This document shows positions 1-8,533 of a stretch of DNA of 64,000 bases, in pieces. The number at the start of each line of letters is the position of its first letter. The first letter of the stretch is position 1. Under the pieces are notes generated by a model. That model searched no databases and had not been told where the DNA came from. It saw nothing but the letters and a program-made list of their open reading frames with translations. A program made the position numbers and the translations under genes. This stretch comes from Phenylobacterium sp. NIBR 498073 (GTDB lineage Bacteria > Pseudomonadota > Alphaproteobacteria > Caulobacterales > Caulobacteraceae), in the NCBI RefSeq assembly GCF_027286305.1, contig NZ_CP114599.1:1550001-1614000 (forward strand), read 5' to 3'.

Positions 1-426
1 GAGGTCGTCGCCGCTGGCCTTCTCGACCTGGACGACCTTGCCGAGGCTGTTGACCACCTCGATGGTCACCTCTGTCGCCTCCCGGTCGAGCTTGTAGGAC
101 CAGTCGGCCTTGCCGGCTGAGAGCTTGGCTTCGTTGTGCAGGGCGCGGACCTCGCGACCCAGCAGGCTGACCGAGGTCTGGATGCCCGAGCCGGTGTTGG
201 TCACGAGCTTTTCGAGCAGATCGTTGGTCAGCAGCTGCTGTTCCACGCCGGTCATCTGGACCAGCTGCTGGGTGAACTGGGTCGAGTCCATTGGTGACAG
301 CGGATCCTGGTTTTTGATCTGCGCGGTCAGGAGGTTCATGAACGTCTCGTAGCTGTCGGCCAGGCGCGTGCGCCCGGTGCTCGAGGCGCTGGCGTTGCCG
401 GCCGCTGCGGTCGCGTCGATCGCCAT
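1..426 (-). CDS. flgD: Flagellar hook assembly (capping) protein FlgD, 3' end outside the window
   Basis: FlgD caps the growing hook so that FlgE subunits polymerise beneath it. The 142 visible residues start at the ATG at 426 and carry the typical N-terminal signature: a flexible Ala/Ser/Thr-rich start, then YETFMNLLTAQIKNQDPLSP and a stretch resembling TQFTQQLVQMTGVEQQL, the FlgD family hallmark. The C-terminal part lies beyond base 1. Its start is only 10 bp after the fliK stop, so it is co-transcribed with fliK, which fits joint use in hook building and length control. It is probably driven by the sigma54-type promoter at 2022-2036. Identity is secure from the N-terminal motif; the missing part is not a truncation of the gene but the window edge. 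Confidence 0.93.
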   Translation of the reverse strand, partial: MAIDATAAAGNASASSTGRTRLADSYETFMNLLTAQIKNQDPLSPMDSTQFTQQLVQMTGVEQQLLTNDLLEKLVTNTGSGIQTSVSLLGREVRALHNEAKLSAGKADWSYKLDREATEVTIEVVNSLGKVVQVEKASGDDL

Positions 427-436
427 GGCGGTCTCC

Positions 437-1939
437 CTAGATCCGAATATCCACGCCGGTCGCGGACCGGCGGGCGTATTGAAGGGCGGCGACGGCCGCG
501 GTCTCGGCCGCCTCGCCGGCGGTGCCGAGCACCGCCTGGAAGGCCCGGCCGCGCGAGGCTCCGTCGTTCTGCTGTTGCTGCTGGCCCAGGCCGCGGCCGT
601 CGTTGCCGCGCTCGCCGTTGACGTCGAAGGACAGGCCGCCGGTCAGGTCGAAGCCGGCCTGCTCGAGGGCGCGCTGCAGCTCGTGCGAACGGGCGCGCAC
701 CTCGGCGGCGGCCTGCGGCGAGTCGAACGACATCGCCGCGGTCATCTTGCCGCTGGCGGCGATTTCGACCGAGACGCTGACATGGCCGAGACCGGCCGGG
801 GTCAGCTCAACGTCGAATTTCGTGGCCCGGCCTTCCAGCTTCTTGCTGATCTGGGCGGTCAGGTTGGCGATGGTCTCGGAGGTGGTGACGCGGCCCGGGG
901 CGGCCTGGCCGCCGACATGGGCGTGGGCGGCGGGAGCTGCATGGGCGGGAAGCTGGACGTCCGGCGCGTCGGCGGCGGCGGCCGGTTCGCTCTTGGCGTC
1001 CTTGGGGGCGGGCGGGGCGAGTTCGGTCTCGAGCGAGGCGGCGGCCTTGCCGGCGTCGCCGGCGCTGGCCGCAGCGGTCACCGCATTGGGCGACACGACG
1101 CCGTCGGCCGTCGGAGCGGGGGCGGCGGCGTGGGCGACGTCGCCGCGACGGCGAGCGTTGTCGGCGTGGCGCGCCGGGCGGGCCGCCTGTTGCGGCTCCT
1201 GCGGCTTGACCTCGTCGGCGATGGCCGGGGTGGCGGCCTCGGCCTGGGCGAGCTGGGCTTGCGGCGCGTCGGTCGCCGCAGCCGCGACGGCCGCCTGGGG
1301 CGCCGGAGTCGGCTGCGCGGCTTGGGTTTGAGGCGCCGGAACCGCAGGGCCGTTCGACTTGGGCTTGGTCTGCGGCTCAGCGGCGACGGCGGGCTTGGCC
1401 TGGGGCGTGACGGCCGCGAGCGTCTCGGCCGTTACCGGCGTCGGCTGAGCGAGGTCGGGAGAGGCCGCTGCCGGCGCATCGGTCTGGACCTTCGACGCGG
1501 CGACGGGCGCTGCATCCGCGGCCGCGAGCGGCGCGAAGGCGGCGGCCGGAGCCGTGGGCGTCGGGGCGGGCGGCTCGCCGGATACCTCGCCGTCGGCGGC
1601 GATCGGCGCCTGGGGTTGCGGCTGGGGGACGACCTGCGGGGCGATGAGCAGGGCGGCCATGGTCATGGCGTCGGGCGCGGCGGCGGTCGTCGGCGCTTCA
1701 GGCTCCGCCTCGCCGGCGGGGGCCAGCTCGCCGTCGGGAGACTCGGACGTCGCGGCGTCGGTGGGAGGCGCGAATAGGCCCGCCGTGGCGCCGGCGCCGG
1801 CGGCGGTCTGATCTGTCGGCCCGAAGAACGCGGCCAGCAGCGCCTCGAAACCGCCCAGCGCGCCCTGGCCGCCGTTGGTGGCGGCGGAGGGCCCGGCGAT
1901 CGGGCTCGTCATCGGCAAATTGAACAGTGGCGCTGTCAT
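437..1939 (-). CDS. fliK: Flagellar hook-length control protein FliK
   Basis: About 500 aa. FliK is secreted through the flagellar export gate, measures hook length and switches export to filament-type substrates. The first three quarters is a low-complexity Ala/Pro/Gln-rich stretch, as expected for the ruler region. The C-terminal ~110 residues match the Flg_hook domain (LTPAGLGHVSVSVEIAASGK followed by an L-x-RALEQAGF-type helix). I chose the ATG at 1939 because GGAAG lies 5-8 nt upstream and because the sigma54-type promoter at 2022-2036 lies upstream of it. An in-frame ATG at 2050 would sit upstream of that promoter. The gene is followed after 10 bp by flgD. Family assignment rests on the C-terminal domain and context; the repeat-rich part is not alignable by eye. 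Confidence 0.88.
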   Translation of the reverse strand: MTAPLFNLPMTSPIAGPSAATNGGQGALGGFEALLAAFFGPTDQTAAGAGATAGLFAPPTDAATSESPDGELAPAGEAEPEAPTTAAAPDAMTMAALLIAPQVVPQPQPQAPIAADGEVSGEPPAPTPTAPAAAFAPLAAADAAPVAASKVQTDAPAAASPDLAQPTPVTAETLAAVTPQAKPAVAAEPQTKPKSNGPAVPAPQTQAAQPTPAPQAAVAAAATDAPQAQLAQAEAATPAIADEVKPQEPQQAARPARHADNARRRGDVAHAAAPAPTADGVVSPNAVTAAASAGDAGKAAASLETELAPPAPKDAKSEPAAAADAPDVQLPAHAAPAAHAHVGGQAAPGRVTTSETIANLTAQISKKLEGRATKFDVELTPAGLGHVSVSVEIAASGKMTAAMSFDSPQAAAEVRARSHELQRALEQAGFDLTGGLSFDVNGERGNDGRGLGQQQQQNDGASRGRAFQAVLGTAGEAAETAAVAALQYARRSATGVDIRI

Positions 1940-2021
1940 GGCTTCCGGTGAATCCGCCCGGCGCGTGTCCGGGCTTATCGATGGGAGCGCTTCTGCGCCG
2001 CGTACATTCGGCGTTCTCCGA

Positions 2022-2036
2022 GCAACCTTTGCGCCA
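2022..2036 (-). promoter_or_regulatory. sigma54 (RpoN) promoter for fliK-flgD
   Basis: On the minus strand the sequence reads TGGCGC-AAAGG-TTGC, matching the -24/-12 consensus TGGCAC-N5-TTGC at every position except one variable base. The predicted start is about 2010, some 70 nt upstream of the fliK ATG. Class III flagellar genes of Caulobacter use sigma54 with the activator FlbD, which supports the call. Confidence 0.85.
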
Positions 2037-2198
2037 ACTGCGCAGAGCATTGATAAATATACGGAAATGTCACTTCCGATGGGGCGGCGAGGTGGTCGGC
2101 GTGGCGTTTTTTGCCGGGCCGAAGCTGCGCGATGGGTCGTCCCTGCCGCCCTGGTCGCGGGAGGTCGCGTGGCATGGGGCGGCGGGGCGCTGCAGAAC

Positions 2199-2213
2199 TG
2201 GCGCCGGTCTTGC
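2199..2213 (+). promoter_or_regulatory. sigma54 (RpoN) promoter for flgK-flgL
   Basis: The plus strand reads TGGCGC-CGGTC-TTGC, again an almost perfect -24/-12 element. The predicted transcription start is near 2225, leaving a leader of about 130 nt before the GTG start of flgK. It is back-to-back with the fliK promoter, with about 160 bp between them for shared activator sites. Apart from these two elements and the palindrome at 2305-2323 I see no gene in the 419-bp region 1940-2358. Confidence 0.87.
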
Positions 2214-2304
2214 GCCGGATCATGGCGGTTCGGCGGGCCTCAAAGCGAGGTTCGTTGAAAAGATTGGATTTTTGCATGGCCCACGCGCGGGCGTTCACCA
2301 GTAT

Positions 2305-2323
2305 CCCGGCAGATTTCGCCGGG
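2305..2323. promoter_or_regulatory. Palindrome in the flgK leader (possible FlbD/ftr-like site)
   Basis: CCCGGC-AGATTTC-GCCGGG is a perfect 6-bp inverted repeat with a 7-nt spacer. It lies about 80 nt downstream of the predicted sigma54 start and 35 bp before flgK. Caulobacter ftr elements bound by FlbD are GC-rich and dyad-like, so this is a candidate. An RNA hairpin in the leader is the alternative. Confidence 0.35.
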
Positions 2324-2358
2324 TCGCGCGTCAGGCTTTGCCGGGCGGAGGGTAAACC

Positions 2359-4455
2359 GTGTCACTGACGGCTATGCTAAAAACGGCTTCGTCCGGGCTG
2401 AACGCGGCCCAGATGAACCTGCGGGTCACGTCGGACAATATCGCCAACGTCAACACGTCCGGCTACGTCCGCAAGCAGGTGGACCAGGCGCCGCTGGTGG
2501 TCGGCGGCAAGGGCATGGGCGTCGACATCGTGGGGGTGCGGCGTATCACCGACCAGTACCTGCAGCTGGCCTCGCTCACCGCCTCTTCGGACGCGGCGCG
2601 ATGGGACGTGTTCTCGCAGTACCTGGACAACGCCCAGAGCCTGTTCGGCAACCCGGGCAAGGAGACCTTTTACTTTTCGCGCCTGGACCAGATCTTCTCG
2701 GCCTTCGCGGCGGCGGCGGACGATCCGTCGTCGAGCCTGCTGCGCAGCCAGGGCATCTCGAAGGTCGAGGATTTCCTGACCGAGACCGGCCGGATCAACT
2801 CCCAGATCAACGAGCTGGGCGAGACGGTGGACGCGCGGATCTCGTCGGATGTGAACCGCATCAACGACCTGCTGCGCCAGATCAATCAGATGAACGCCGA
2901 CATCAGTCGCGCGAAGCTGACCAGCGGCGATGCGTCCGGGTCGGAGAACATCCAGAGCCAGCTTGTCGACGAACTGTCGACCCTGATGAATGTGCAGGTG
3001 GCCCAGCGCGCCAACGGCGGGGTGACCGTCCGCTCGGCCGAAGGGCTGCTGCTGGCCGGCGACGGCAAGGCTGCGACCCTGACCTACAACCGCACTGACG
3101 CCACCAAGGGCTATATCGCGGTCGAGCCGGACGGCGGGGTCGGATTCGCCCAGCCGATCCAGATCTCCGGCGGCGAGATCCGCGGGCTGATGGACCTGCG
3201 CGACGAGACCCTGCCGGGGATGGCCGACCAACTCGGCGAGTTCATCTCGCGCACGGTCGAGCAGATCAACGCCGCGCACAACAAGACCACCGCCTCGCCG
3301 CCGCCCAAGGCGCTGAGCGGCCGCGACACCGGCCTGGACCTGCCGACCGCGGTGGGCGGCTTCACCGGCAAGACCACGGTGGCGATCCTCGACAAGGACG
3401 GCGTGCTGCAAAGCCGCGTCGACATCGATTTCGACGCCGGGACGATGGTCCCGGGCGGCGCGTTCACGCCCGCGAGCTTCCTGACCACGCTCAACACCGC
3501 CATGGGCGGGGCCGCGACGGCGTCGTTCACCGACGGGGCTTTGAGCATCGCCGGGACCGGCGACAACCGGCTGGCCATCGACGAAGGCACGTCGGCCAAG
3601 GCCGGCCGCGGCTTCTCGCATTTCTTCGGCCTCAACGACCTCGTCCGCTCCGGTGGGATGATGAGCTACGAGACCGGCCTGAGGGGGACCGACCCGCACG
3701 GGTTCACCCCCGGCCAGACGATCAGCTTCCGGCTGGCCCAGGCCGACGGCAAGCCGATCCGCGACATGACCTTCACCGTGCCGGGACCGCCGGTCACCTC
3801 AATGAACGATCTGGTCGCCGCCCTGAACGACCCGGCGACCGGGGTCGGCGTCAACGGCGCCTTCAGCCTGGACGCCAAGGGCGCACTGACCTTCACGGGC
3901 TCGGCGCCCCAGAACGCGACGCTGTCGGTGACGCAGGACCAGACACAGCGCGGGGCCACCGGGCCGTCGATGAGCCAGCTGTTCGGCCTGGGCGTGATCG
4001 AACGCAACGCCCGCGCTGGCCGCTTCGAAGTGGACAAGGCGATCGCCCAGGACCCGATGAAGCTCGGCCTGGCGACGCTGGACCTGTCGGTGGCGGCGGG
4101 CAAGCCGGCGGTCACGGCCGGCGACGGCCGCGGCGCGCGGCTGCTGGCGGCGGCGGGCGACGCGACCACGACCTTCTCGCCGGCGGGCACGCTCGGCGCG
4201 GTGACCATGACCCTTTCGCGCTATGCGGCCGAGTTCGGCGGCTCCATCGGCCGCCAGGCCGAGGCGGCCGATAACCGCAAGAGCGCGGCGGAGTCGGTAT
4301 CCAACGAGGCCCAGGCGCGCCGTGACGCGATCGAGGGCGTGAACGTGGACGAGGAACTCGTCCGCCTGACGACTTATCAACAGGCCTTCAACGCTTCGGC
4401 CCGCATGATCCAGGCGGCCAAGGAGCTGTTCGACGTCCTGACGAACATGGTTTAA
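2359..4455 (+). CDS. flgK: Flagellar hook-associated protein FlgK (HAP1)
   Basis: 698 aa. FlgK forms the first ring of the hook-filament junction. The N terminus has the flagellar axial-protein signature (SSGLNAAQMNLRVTSDNIAN then NTSGYVRK). The C terminus ends with the matching Flg_bbr_C helix (GVNVDEELVRLTTYQQAFNA, then SARMIQAAKELFDVL). The variable central region is large and Gly/Ala/Thr-rich, as in other FlgKs. The start is GTG at 2359 with CGGAGGG about 7 nt upstream. flgL follows after 12 bp. Expression is expected from the sigma54-type promoter at 2199-2213. Confidence 0.96.
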   Translation: MSLTAMLKTASSGLNAAQMNLRVTSDNIANVNTSGYVRKQVDQAPLVVGGKGMGVDIVGVRRITDQYLQLASLTASSDAARWDVFSQYLDNAQSLFGNPGKETFYFSRLDQIFSAFAAAADDPSSSLLRSQGISKVEDFLTETGRINSQINELGETVDARISSDVNRINDLLRQINQMNADISRAKLTSGDASGSENIQSQLVDELSTLMNVQVAQRANGGVTVRSAEGLLLAGDGKAATLTYNRTDATKGYIAVEPDGGVGFAQPIQISGGEIRGLMDLRDETLPGMADQLGEFISRTVEQINAAHNKTTASPPPKALSGRDTGLDLPTAVGGFTGKTTVAILDKDGVLQSRVDIDFDAGTMVPGGAFTPASFLTTLNTAMGGAATASFTDGALSIAGTGDNRLAIDEGTSAKAGRGFSHFFGLNDLVRSGGMMSYETGLRGTDPHGFTPGQTISFRLAQADGKPIRDMTFTVPGPPVTSMNDLVAALNDPATGVGVNGAFSLDAKGALTFTGSAPQNATLSVTQDQTQRGATGPSMSQLFGLGVIERNARAGRFEVDKAIAQDPMKLGLATLDLSVAAGKPAVTAGDGRGARLLAAAGDATTTFSPAGTLGAVTMTLSRYAAEFGGSIGRQAEAADNRKSAAESVSNEAQARRDAIEGVNVDEELVRLTTYQQAFNASARMIQAAKELFDVLTNMV

Positions 4456-4467
4456 CGGAGCCTGACG

Positions 4468-5394
4468 ATGTATCGCGTCACGACCGGCGGCAATTACAGC
4501 CTGGTTCTTCGGAACATCATGCTGGCCCAGCAGAAGCAGATGAACGCGGGCGACCGCGTGGCGACCCAGGAAAACGGGGCGAACCTGAAGGATTACTCGC
4601 GCAACGCCGAGATGCTCACGGCCATGCGTTCGGTGGAGACCCGTATCGGCGGCTATCTCGACCAGAACAAACTGATCGCCGACAAGCTGACCACCCAGGA
4701 CTTCGCGATGACCCAGCTGGGCGACGCGGCGGCCGGCACCAAGCAGGCGATCGAGGAGGCCATCGCCACCGGCCGCACCGACACCCTGATGCAGGAGATC
4801 GAGGCGCAGTTCCGCAACGCCGTGTCGTCCATGAACTCGCGGTATGGCGGCAAGTACCTGTTCGCCGGCGGCAAGATCGACACCATGCCGGTCACCGCCG
4901 ACGCGCTGTCGGACCTGACCAACCCGCTGACCCCGCTGATCTCCGACTTCTTCCAGAACGACGACTTCATCACCGAGCACAAGGTCGACGACGCCACCAC
5001 GGTGAAGACAGGACTGCTGGCCGACAACCTGGGGACCGACCTGCTGCAGGCCTTCAAGACCCTGCAGGCGTTCCACGAGGCGACGCCGTTCGGCGGCACG
5101 ATGACCGACGCCCAGCGGACCTTCCTGACCAACGAGCTGGCCAACTGGGACTCGGTGTCCAGCGACATCATCGACAAGACCGCCCGCAACGGGATGGTGC
5201 AGGCGCGGGTGGACGACGTGAAGGTCGATCTGACCGCCCGGCAGAACAGCCTGAAGGGCATGATCGGCGATATCGTCGACGCCAACATGCCGGTGGCCTC
5301 GGTCGAGCTGGAGAAGGCGACGTTGGCGCTGCAGGCCTCGACCCAGGTGTTCATCACCCTGCGCGACTCCTCGCTGCTGAACGCGCTGAAGTAA
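4468..5394 (+). CDS. flgL: Flagellar hook-associated protein FlgL (HAP3)
   Basis: 308 aa, of flagellin-like architecture. FlgL forms the second junction ring and seats the filament. The N-terminal coiled coil (YRVTTGGNYSLVLRNIMLAQ) and the C-terminal helix (VASVELEKATLALQASTQVF) are the conserved D0/D1 halves of the flagellin family. Its place right behind flgK distinguishes it from flagellin. CGGAG lies 8 nt before the ATG. It is co-transcribed with flgK and no further flagellar gene follows. The next gene, mnmA, is unrelated. Confidence 0.92.
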   Translation: MYRVTTGGNYSLVLRNIMLAQQKQMNAGDRVATQENGANLKDYSRNAEMLTAMRSVETRIGGYLDQNKLIADKLTTQDFAMTQLGDAAAGTKQAIEEAIATGRTDTLMQEIEAQFRNAVSSMNSRYGGKYLFAGGKIDTMPVTADALSDLTNPLTPLISDFFQNDDFITEHKVDDATTVKTGLLADNLGTDLLQAFKTLQAFHEATPFGGTMTDAQRTFLTNELANWDSVSSDIIDKTARNGMVQARVDDVKVDLTARQNSLKGMIGDIVDANMPVASVELEKATLALQASTQVFITLRDSSLLNALK

Positions 5395-5449
5395 GGCCGG
5401 CGCGCTCGCGGCCTCGCAAATCGGGGCGCCAACCGCTACATAGCGCGCC

Positions 5450-6607
5450 ATGAACGCGCTTTTCGCAGACGCCGCCGTGGAAGCCGCGCGCGCCGCCGTG
5501 GGCCTGAAGCCCGGCGCGCGGGTGGTCGCGGCCATGTCCGGCGGTGTGGACTCCACCGTCACCGCCGCCCTGCTGGCCAGGGCCGGCTACGACGTGGTGG
5601 GCGTGACGCTGCAGCTCTACGACCACGGCGCGGCGATCCAGAAGAAGGGCGCCTGCTGCGCGGGCCAGGACATCCATGACGCGCGGACCGCCGCCGACGT
5701 CATCGGCATCCCGCACTACGTCCTCGACTACGAAAGCAAGTTCAAACAGCAGGTCATCGAGGACTTCGCCGACGCCTATCTGCGCGGCGAGACCCCGGTC
5801 CCGTGCATCCGCTGCAATCAGACGGTGAAGTTCCGCGACCTTCTGGACGTGGCGCGCGACCTGGGCGCCGAGGCCATGGCGACCGGCCACTATGTCCAGC
5901 GCGCCGAGGGGCGCGACGGGGCGCAGCTGCTGCGCGCCAGCGATCCGGCCCGCGACCAGAGCTACTTCCTGTTCGCGACCACCCGCGAACAGCTCGATTT
6001 CCTGCGCTTTCCGCTGGGCGGCCTGCCCAAGCCGGAGGTGCGGCGGGTGGCGGCGCAGCTCGGTCTCGCCGCGGCGGACAAGCCCGACAGCCAGGACATC
6101 TGCTTCGTGCCGGAAGGCCGCTACACCACGGTGATCGACCGTCTGCGGCCGCAGGGCGCGGAGGCCGGCGATGTCGTGCACATGGACGGCCGCGTGCTCG
6201 GCCGCCACGAGGGGGTGACCCGCTATACGATCGGCCAGCGCCGCGGCCTGAACATCGCGGTCGGCGATCCGCTGTTCGTGGTCAAGATCGACGCCGAAAA
6301 GCGCCAGGTGGTCGTGGGCCCCCGCGAGGTGCTGCTGACCAGCGCGCTGACGCTGAAGGAAACCAACTGGCTGGGCGAAGGCGACGACATGGCCGGCGCC
6401 GCCGGTCGGCCGGTGCTGGCGCGCGTGCGCTCGACCCGCGAGCCGGTCCCTGGCCGCCTGGCCGTGCGCGGCGGCGTCGCGGCGGTCGAGCTCGACACTC
6501 CCGAAGAAGGCGTGGCCCCTGGCCAGGCCTGCGTGCTCTATGCGCCCGAGCAGCCGGAACGGGTGCTGGGCGGCGGCTTCATCGACAAGACCGAGCGGGC
6601 GATCTAG
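5450..6607 (+). CDS. mnmA: tRNA-specific 2-thiouridylase MnmA
   Basis: 385 aa, normal family length. MnmA adenylates U34 of Lys, Glu and Gln tRNAs and inserts sulfur to give the s2U part of mnm5s2U. The PP-loop SGGVDS is at residues 30-35. The two catalytic cysteines lie in PCIRCNQ (Cys120) and QDICFV (Cys219). The GHY and GQR-type RNA-binding motifs are present ([14 protein letters not shown]). The gene follows flgL by 55 bp but is functionally independent. No clear Shine-Dalgarno sequence is seen, but the start fits the family N terminus. Confidence 0.96.
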   Translation: MNALFADAAVEAARAAVGLKPGARVVAAMSGGVDSTVTAALLARAGYDVVGVTLQLYDHGAAIQKKGACCAGQDIHDARTAADVIGIPHYVLDYESKFKQQVIEDFADAYLRGETPVPCIRCNQTVKFRDLLDVARDLGAEAMATGHYVQRAEGRDGAQLLRASDPARDQSYFLFATTREQLDFLRFPLGGLPKPEVRRVAAQLGLAAADKPDSQDICFVPEGRYTTVIDRLRPQGAEAGDVVHMDGRVLGRHEGVTRYTIGQRRGLNIAVGDPLFVVKIDAEKRQVVVGPREVLLTSALTLKETNWLGEGDDMAGAAGRPVLARVRSTREPVPGRLAVRGGVAAVELDTPEEGVAPGQACVLYAPEQPERVLGGGFIDKTERAI

Positions 6608-6689
6608 CCCGCCTGTCCTGACCGGCGCCCTTGAGTGCTGACGCTGCGGCAGCATTCCAATTCGCCAGGCGGAGAATTATATCGGCGGT

Positions 6690-7880
6690 ATGACCCAAGC
6701 CGCCGATCCCGTCGTCATCGCTTCCTACGCCCGCACCCCGATGGGGAGCTTCCAGGGCGCGCTGAGCGCGCTCAAGGCTACCGAGCTCGGGGCCGCCGCC
6801 GTGCGCGCGGCGGTCGAGCGGGCAGGGGTCTCGCCCGAGGCGGTAGAGCAGATCTTCATGGGCTGCGTGTTGCCCGCCGGCCTTGGCCAGGCGCCGGCCC
6901 GCCAGGCGGCGCTGGGCGCGGGACTGCCGAAGTCGGTCGAGGCCACGACCCTGAACAAGATGTGCGGTTCAGGGATGCAGGCGGCGATCATGGCCCATGA
7001 CGCCCTGGCGGCCGGCAGCGCGGACATCATCATCGCCGGGGGCATGGAGAGCATGACCAACGCGCCGTACCTGCTGAACAAGCACCGCGGCGGCGCGCGC
7101 ATCGGTCACGACACGGCCTTCGACCACATGTACCTGGACGGCCTGGAAGACGCCTACGAACCGGGCCGGCTGATGGGCTCGTTCGCCGACGAGACGGCGC
7201 GCGCCTACCAGTTCACCCGCGAGGCGATGGACGAGTTCGCGATTTCGTCGCTGGCCCGCGCCCGGGCCGCGACCGAGAGCGGGGCGTTCGCGCGCGAGAT
7301 CGTTCCGGTCGAGGTCGTGAGCCGCAAGGGCAGCGAGACGGTGGCGACCGACGAGCAGCCGTTGAAGGCCGATCCGGCCAAGATCCCGACCCTGAAGCCG
7401 GCGTTCGGCAAGGACGGCGCGATCACCGCGGCCAACGCATCGTCGATCTCGGACGGCGCGGCGGCGCTGGTGATGACCCGCGCCTCGGTCGCCGAGAAGC
7501 TGGGCCTGACGGTGGTCGCCAAGGTGGTGAGCCACGCGGCCCACGCCCATCAGCCGGGGCTGTTCACCACTGCTCCGGTGCCGGCGATGCAGAAGGCGCT
7601 GAAGAAGGCGGGCTGGAGCGTGGGCGACGTCGACCTGTTCGAGGTCAACGAGGCCTTCGCGGTGGTGGCGATGATCGCCGAGCGTGAACTGGGCATCGAC
7701 CGCGCCAAGCTGAACGTCAACGGCGGCGCCTGCGCGCTGGGCCACCCGATCGGGGCCAGCGGCGCACGCATCCTGGCCACCCTGATCGCCGCCCTGGAAG
7801 CCCGCGGCGGCAAGCGTGGAGTCGCCAGCCTGTGCATCGGCGGCGGCGAGGCCACCGCCATGGCGGTGGAACTGGTCTAG
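6690..7880 (+). CDS. Acetyl-CoA acetyltransferase (thiolase)
   Basis: 396 aa. It catalyses condensation of two acetyl-CoA to acetoacetyl-CoA or the reverse thiolysis, in the cytoplasm. The acylated cysteine is in NKMCGSGMQA (Cys92). The general-base pair is in ALGHPIGASG (His352) and CIGGGEA (Cys382), and the NEAF motif is also present. All catalytic residues are intact. The sequence looks more like a biosynthetic thiolase (AtoB/PhaA type) than FadA, but substrate length cannot be fixed by reading. It has no pathway partners next to it. The ATG at 6690 matches the family start. Confidence 0.93.
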   Translation: MTQAADPVVIASYARTPMGSFQGALSALKATELGAAAVRAAVERAGVSPEAVEQIFMGCVLPAGLGQAPARQAALGAGLPKSVEATTLNKMCGSGMQAAIMAHDALAAGSADIIIAGGMESMTNAPYLLNKHRGGARIGHDTAFDHMYLDGLEDAYEPGRLMGSFADETARAYQFTREAMDEFAISSLARARAATESGAFAREIVPVEVVSRKGSETVATDEQPLKADPAKIPTLKPAFGKDGAITAANASSISDGAAALVMTRASVAEKLGLTVVAKVVSHAAHAHQPGLFTTAPVPAMQKALKKAGWSVGDVDLFEVNEAFAVVAMIAERELGIDRAKLNVNGGACALGHPIGASGARILATLIAALEARGGKRGVASLCIGGGEATAMAVELV

Positions 7881-7903
7881 AGGCTGGCGGACGGCGCCGA
7901 ACG

Positions 7904-8179
7904 ATGAGCAGCGAACTTCGCGATAACAAGGTCGAGCAGCGGTTCGAGATGACCGAGCAGGGCATGACCTCCTGGGCCGACTATCGCCTGGCCGGCGACC
8001 GGCTGTTCATCGATCATGTCGAAAGCCCGGTCCCGCTGCGCGGCACGGGCGCGTCAGGCCGGCTGATGGCGGCGCTAGCCGCCGACGCCCGCGCGCGCGG
8101 CCTGAAGATCGTGCCGATCTGCGGGTTCGCCGCCGCCTGGCTGCGGCGTAGTCACGAGTTTCGGGGCCTGTTGGCTTAG
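7904..8179 (+). CDS. Small GNAT-fold N-acetyltransferase-like protein (YjdJ/GtcR-type, ~91 aa)
   Basis: A short member of the GNAT superfamily (Acetyltransf_CG type). The sequence contains the acetyl-CoA-binding loop RGTGASGRLM and the family C-terminal signature KIVPICGFAAAWLRRSHEF. These mini-GNATs consist of little more than the CoA-binding core, and their substrates are unknown. The ATG at 7904 was chosen because the upstream in-frame extension lies inside the thiolase gene. The gene is 23 bp behind the thiolase. Its stop overlaps by 2 bp the stop of the convergent gene at 8176. Confidence 0.85.
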   Translation: MSSELRDNKVEQRFEMTEQGMTSWADYRLAGDRLFIDHVESPVPLRGTGASGRLMAALAADARARGLKIVPICGFAAAWLRRSHEFRGLLA

Positions 8180-8472
8180 GTTCGGCCGGCCAGCGCCTTG
8201 ATTGTGTTGCCGCTGGCCTCGCACTCGGCCGACAGCCGTCGGGCGATCTCACGCACCCCGACCGGATAGGCCTCGCCGCCGTCGGCGATCTCGCCCGACA
8301 GCCGTTCGACCTCGGCCATGGCGGCTTCCAGCGCGGCAATATGCTCGCGCGCCAGACTCCGTGCTTGAGCCTGCAGGCGGCCGATCCGGTCGGCGAGGCT
8401 GGGCGCCGCCGCCGCGGCTTGATGTCCGGCCACCACGCTGAGGGCCGCTGACGCACGCATCCGATTGACCAT
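8176..8472 (-). CDS. Conserved small protein, paralog A of a tandem pair
   Basis: 98 aa, function unknown. The core is a predicted helical stretch: IGRLQAQARSLAREHI, then EVERLSGEIADGGEAYP, then VREIARRLSAECEA. The same layout occurs in the neighbouring gene at 8534-8824, so the two are products of a local duplication. The ATG at 8472 has GGGAG about 8 nt upstream; an ATG 12 bp further in is possible. There is no signal peptide or membrane segment. The invariant DGGEAYP suggests a helix break or ligand-contact element. I do not recognise the family and give no function. Confidence 0.78.
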   Translation of the reverse strand: MVNRMRASAALSVVAGHQAAAAAPSLADRIGRLQAQARSLAREHIAALEAAMAEVERLSGEIADGGEAYPVGVREIARRLSAECEASGNTIKALAGRT

Positions 8473-8533
8473 CTGACGCTCCCAATGCTGCACAGTCCGG
8501 AAGCGCTGCTGCAGAATGCGGGCCAAAGACGGG

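Noticed and set aside
368-1777. Plus-strand open frame across fliK
   Set aside because: It is antisense to the FliK gene and consists of Gly/Arg repeats without a domain.
2102-2115. TGGCGTTTTTTGCC as a further sigma54 promoter
   Set aside because: The -24 and -12 elements would be two bases too close (TGGC to GC spacing of 13 nt in all rather than 15).
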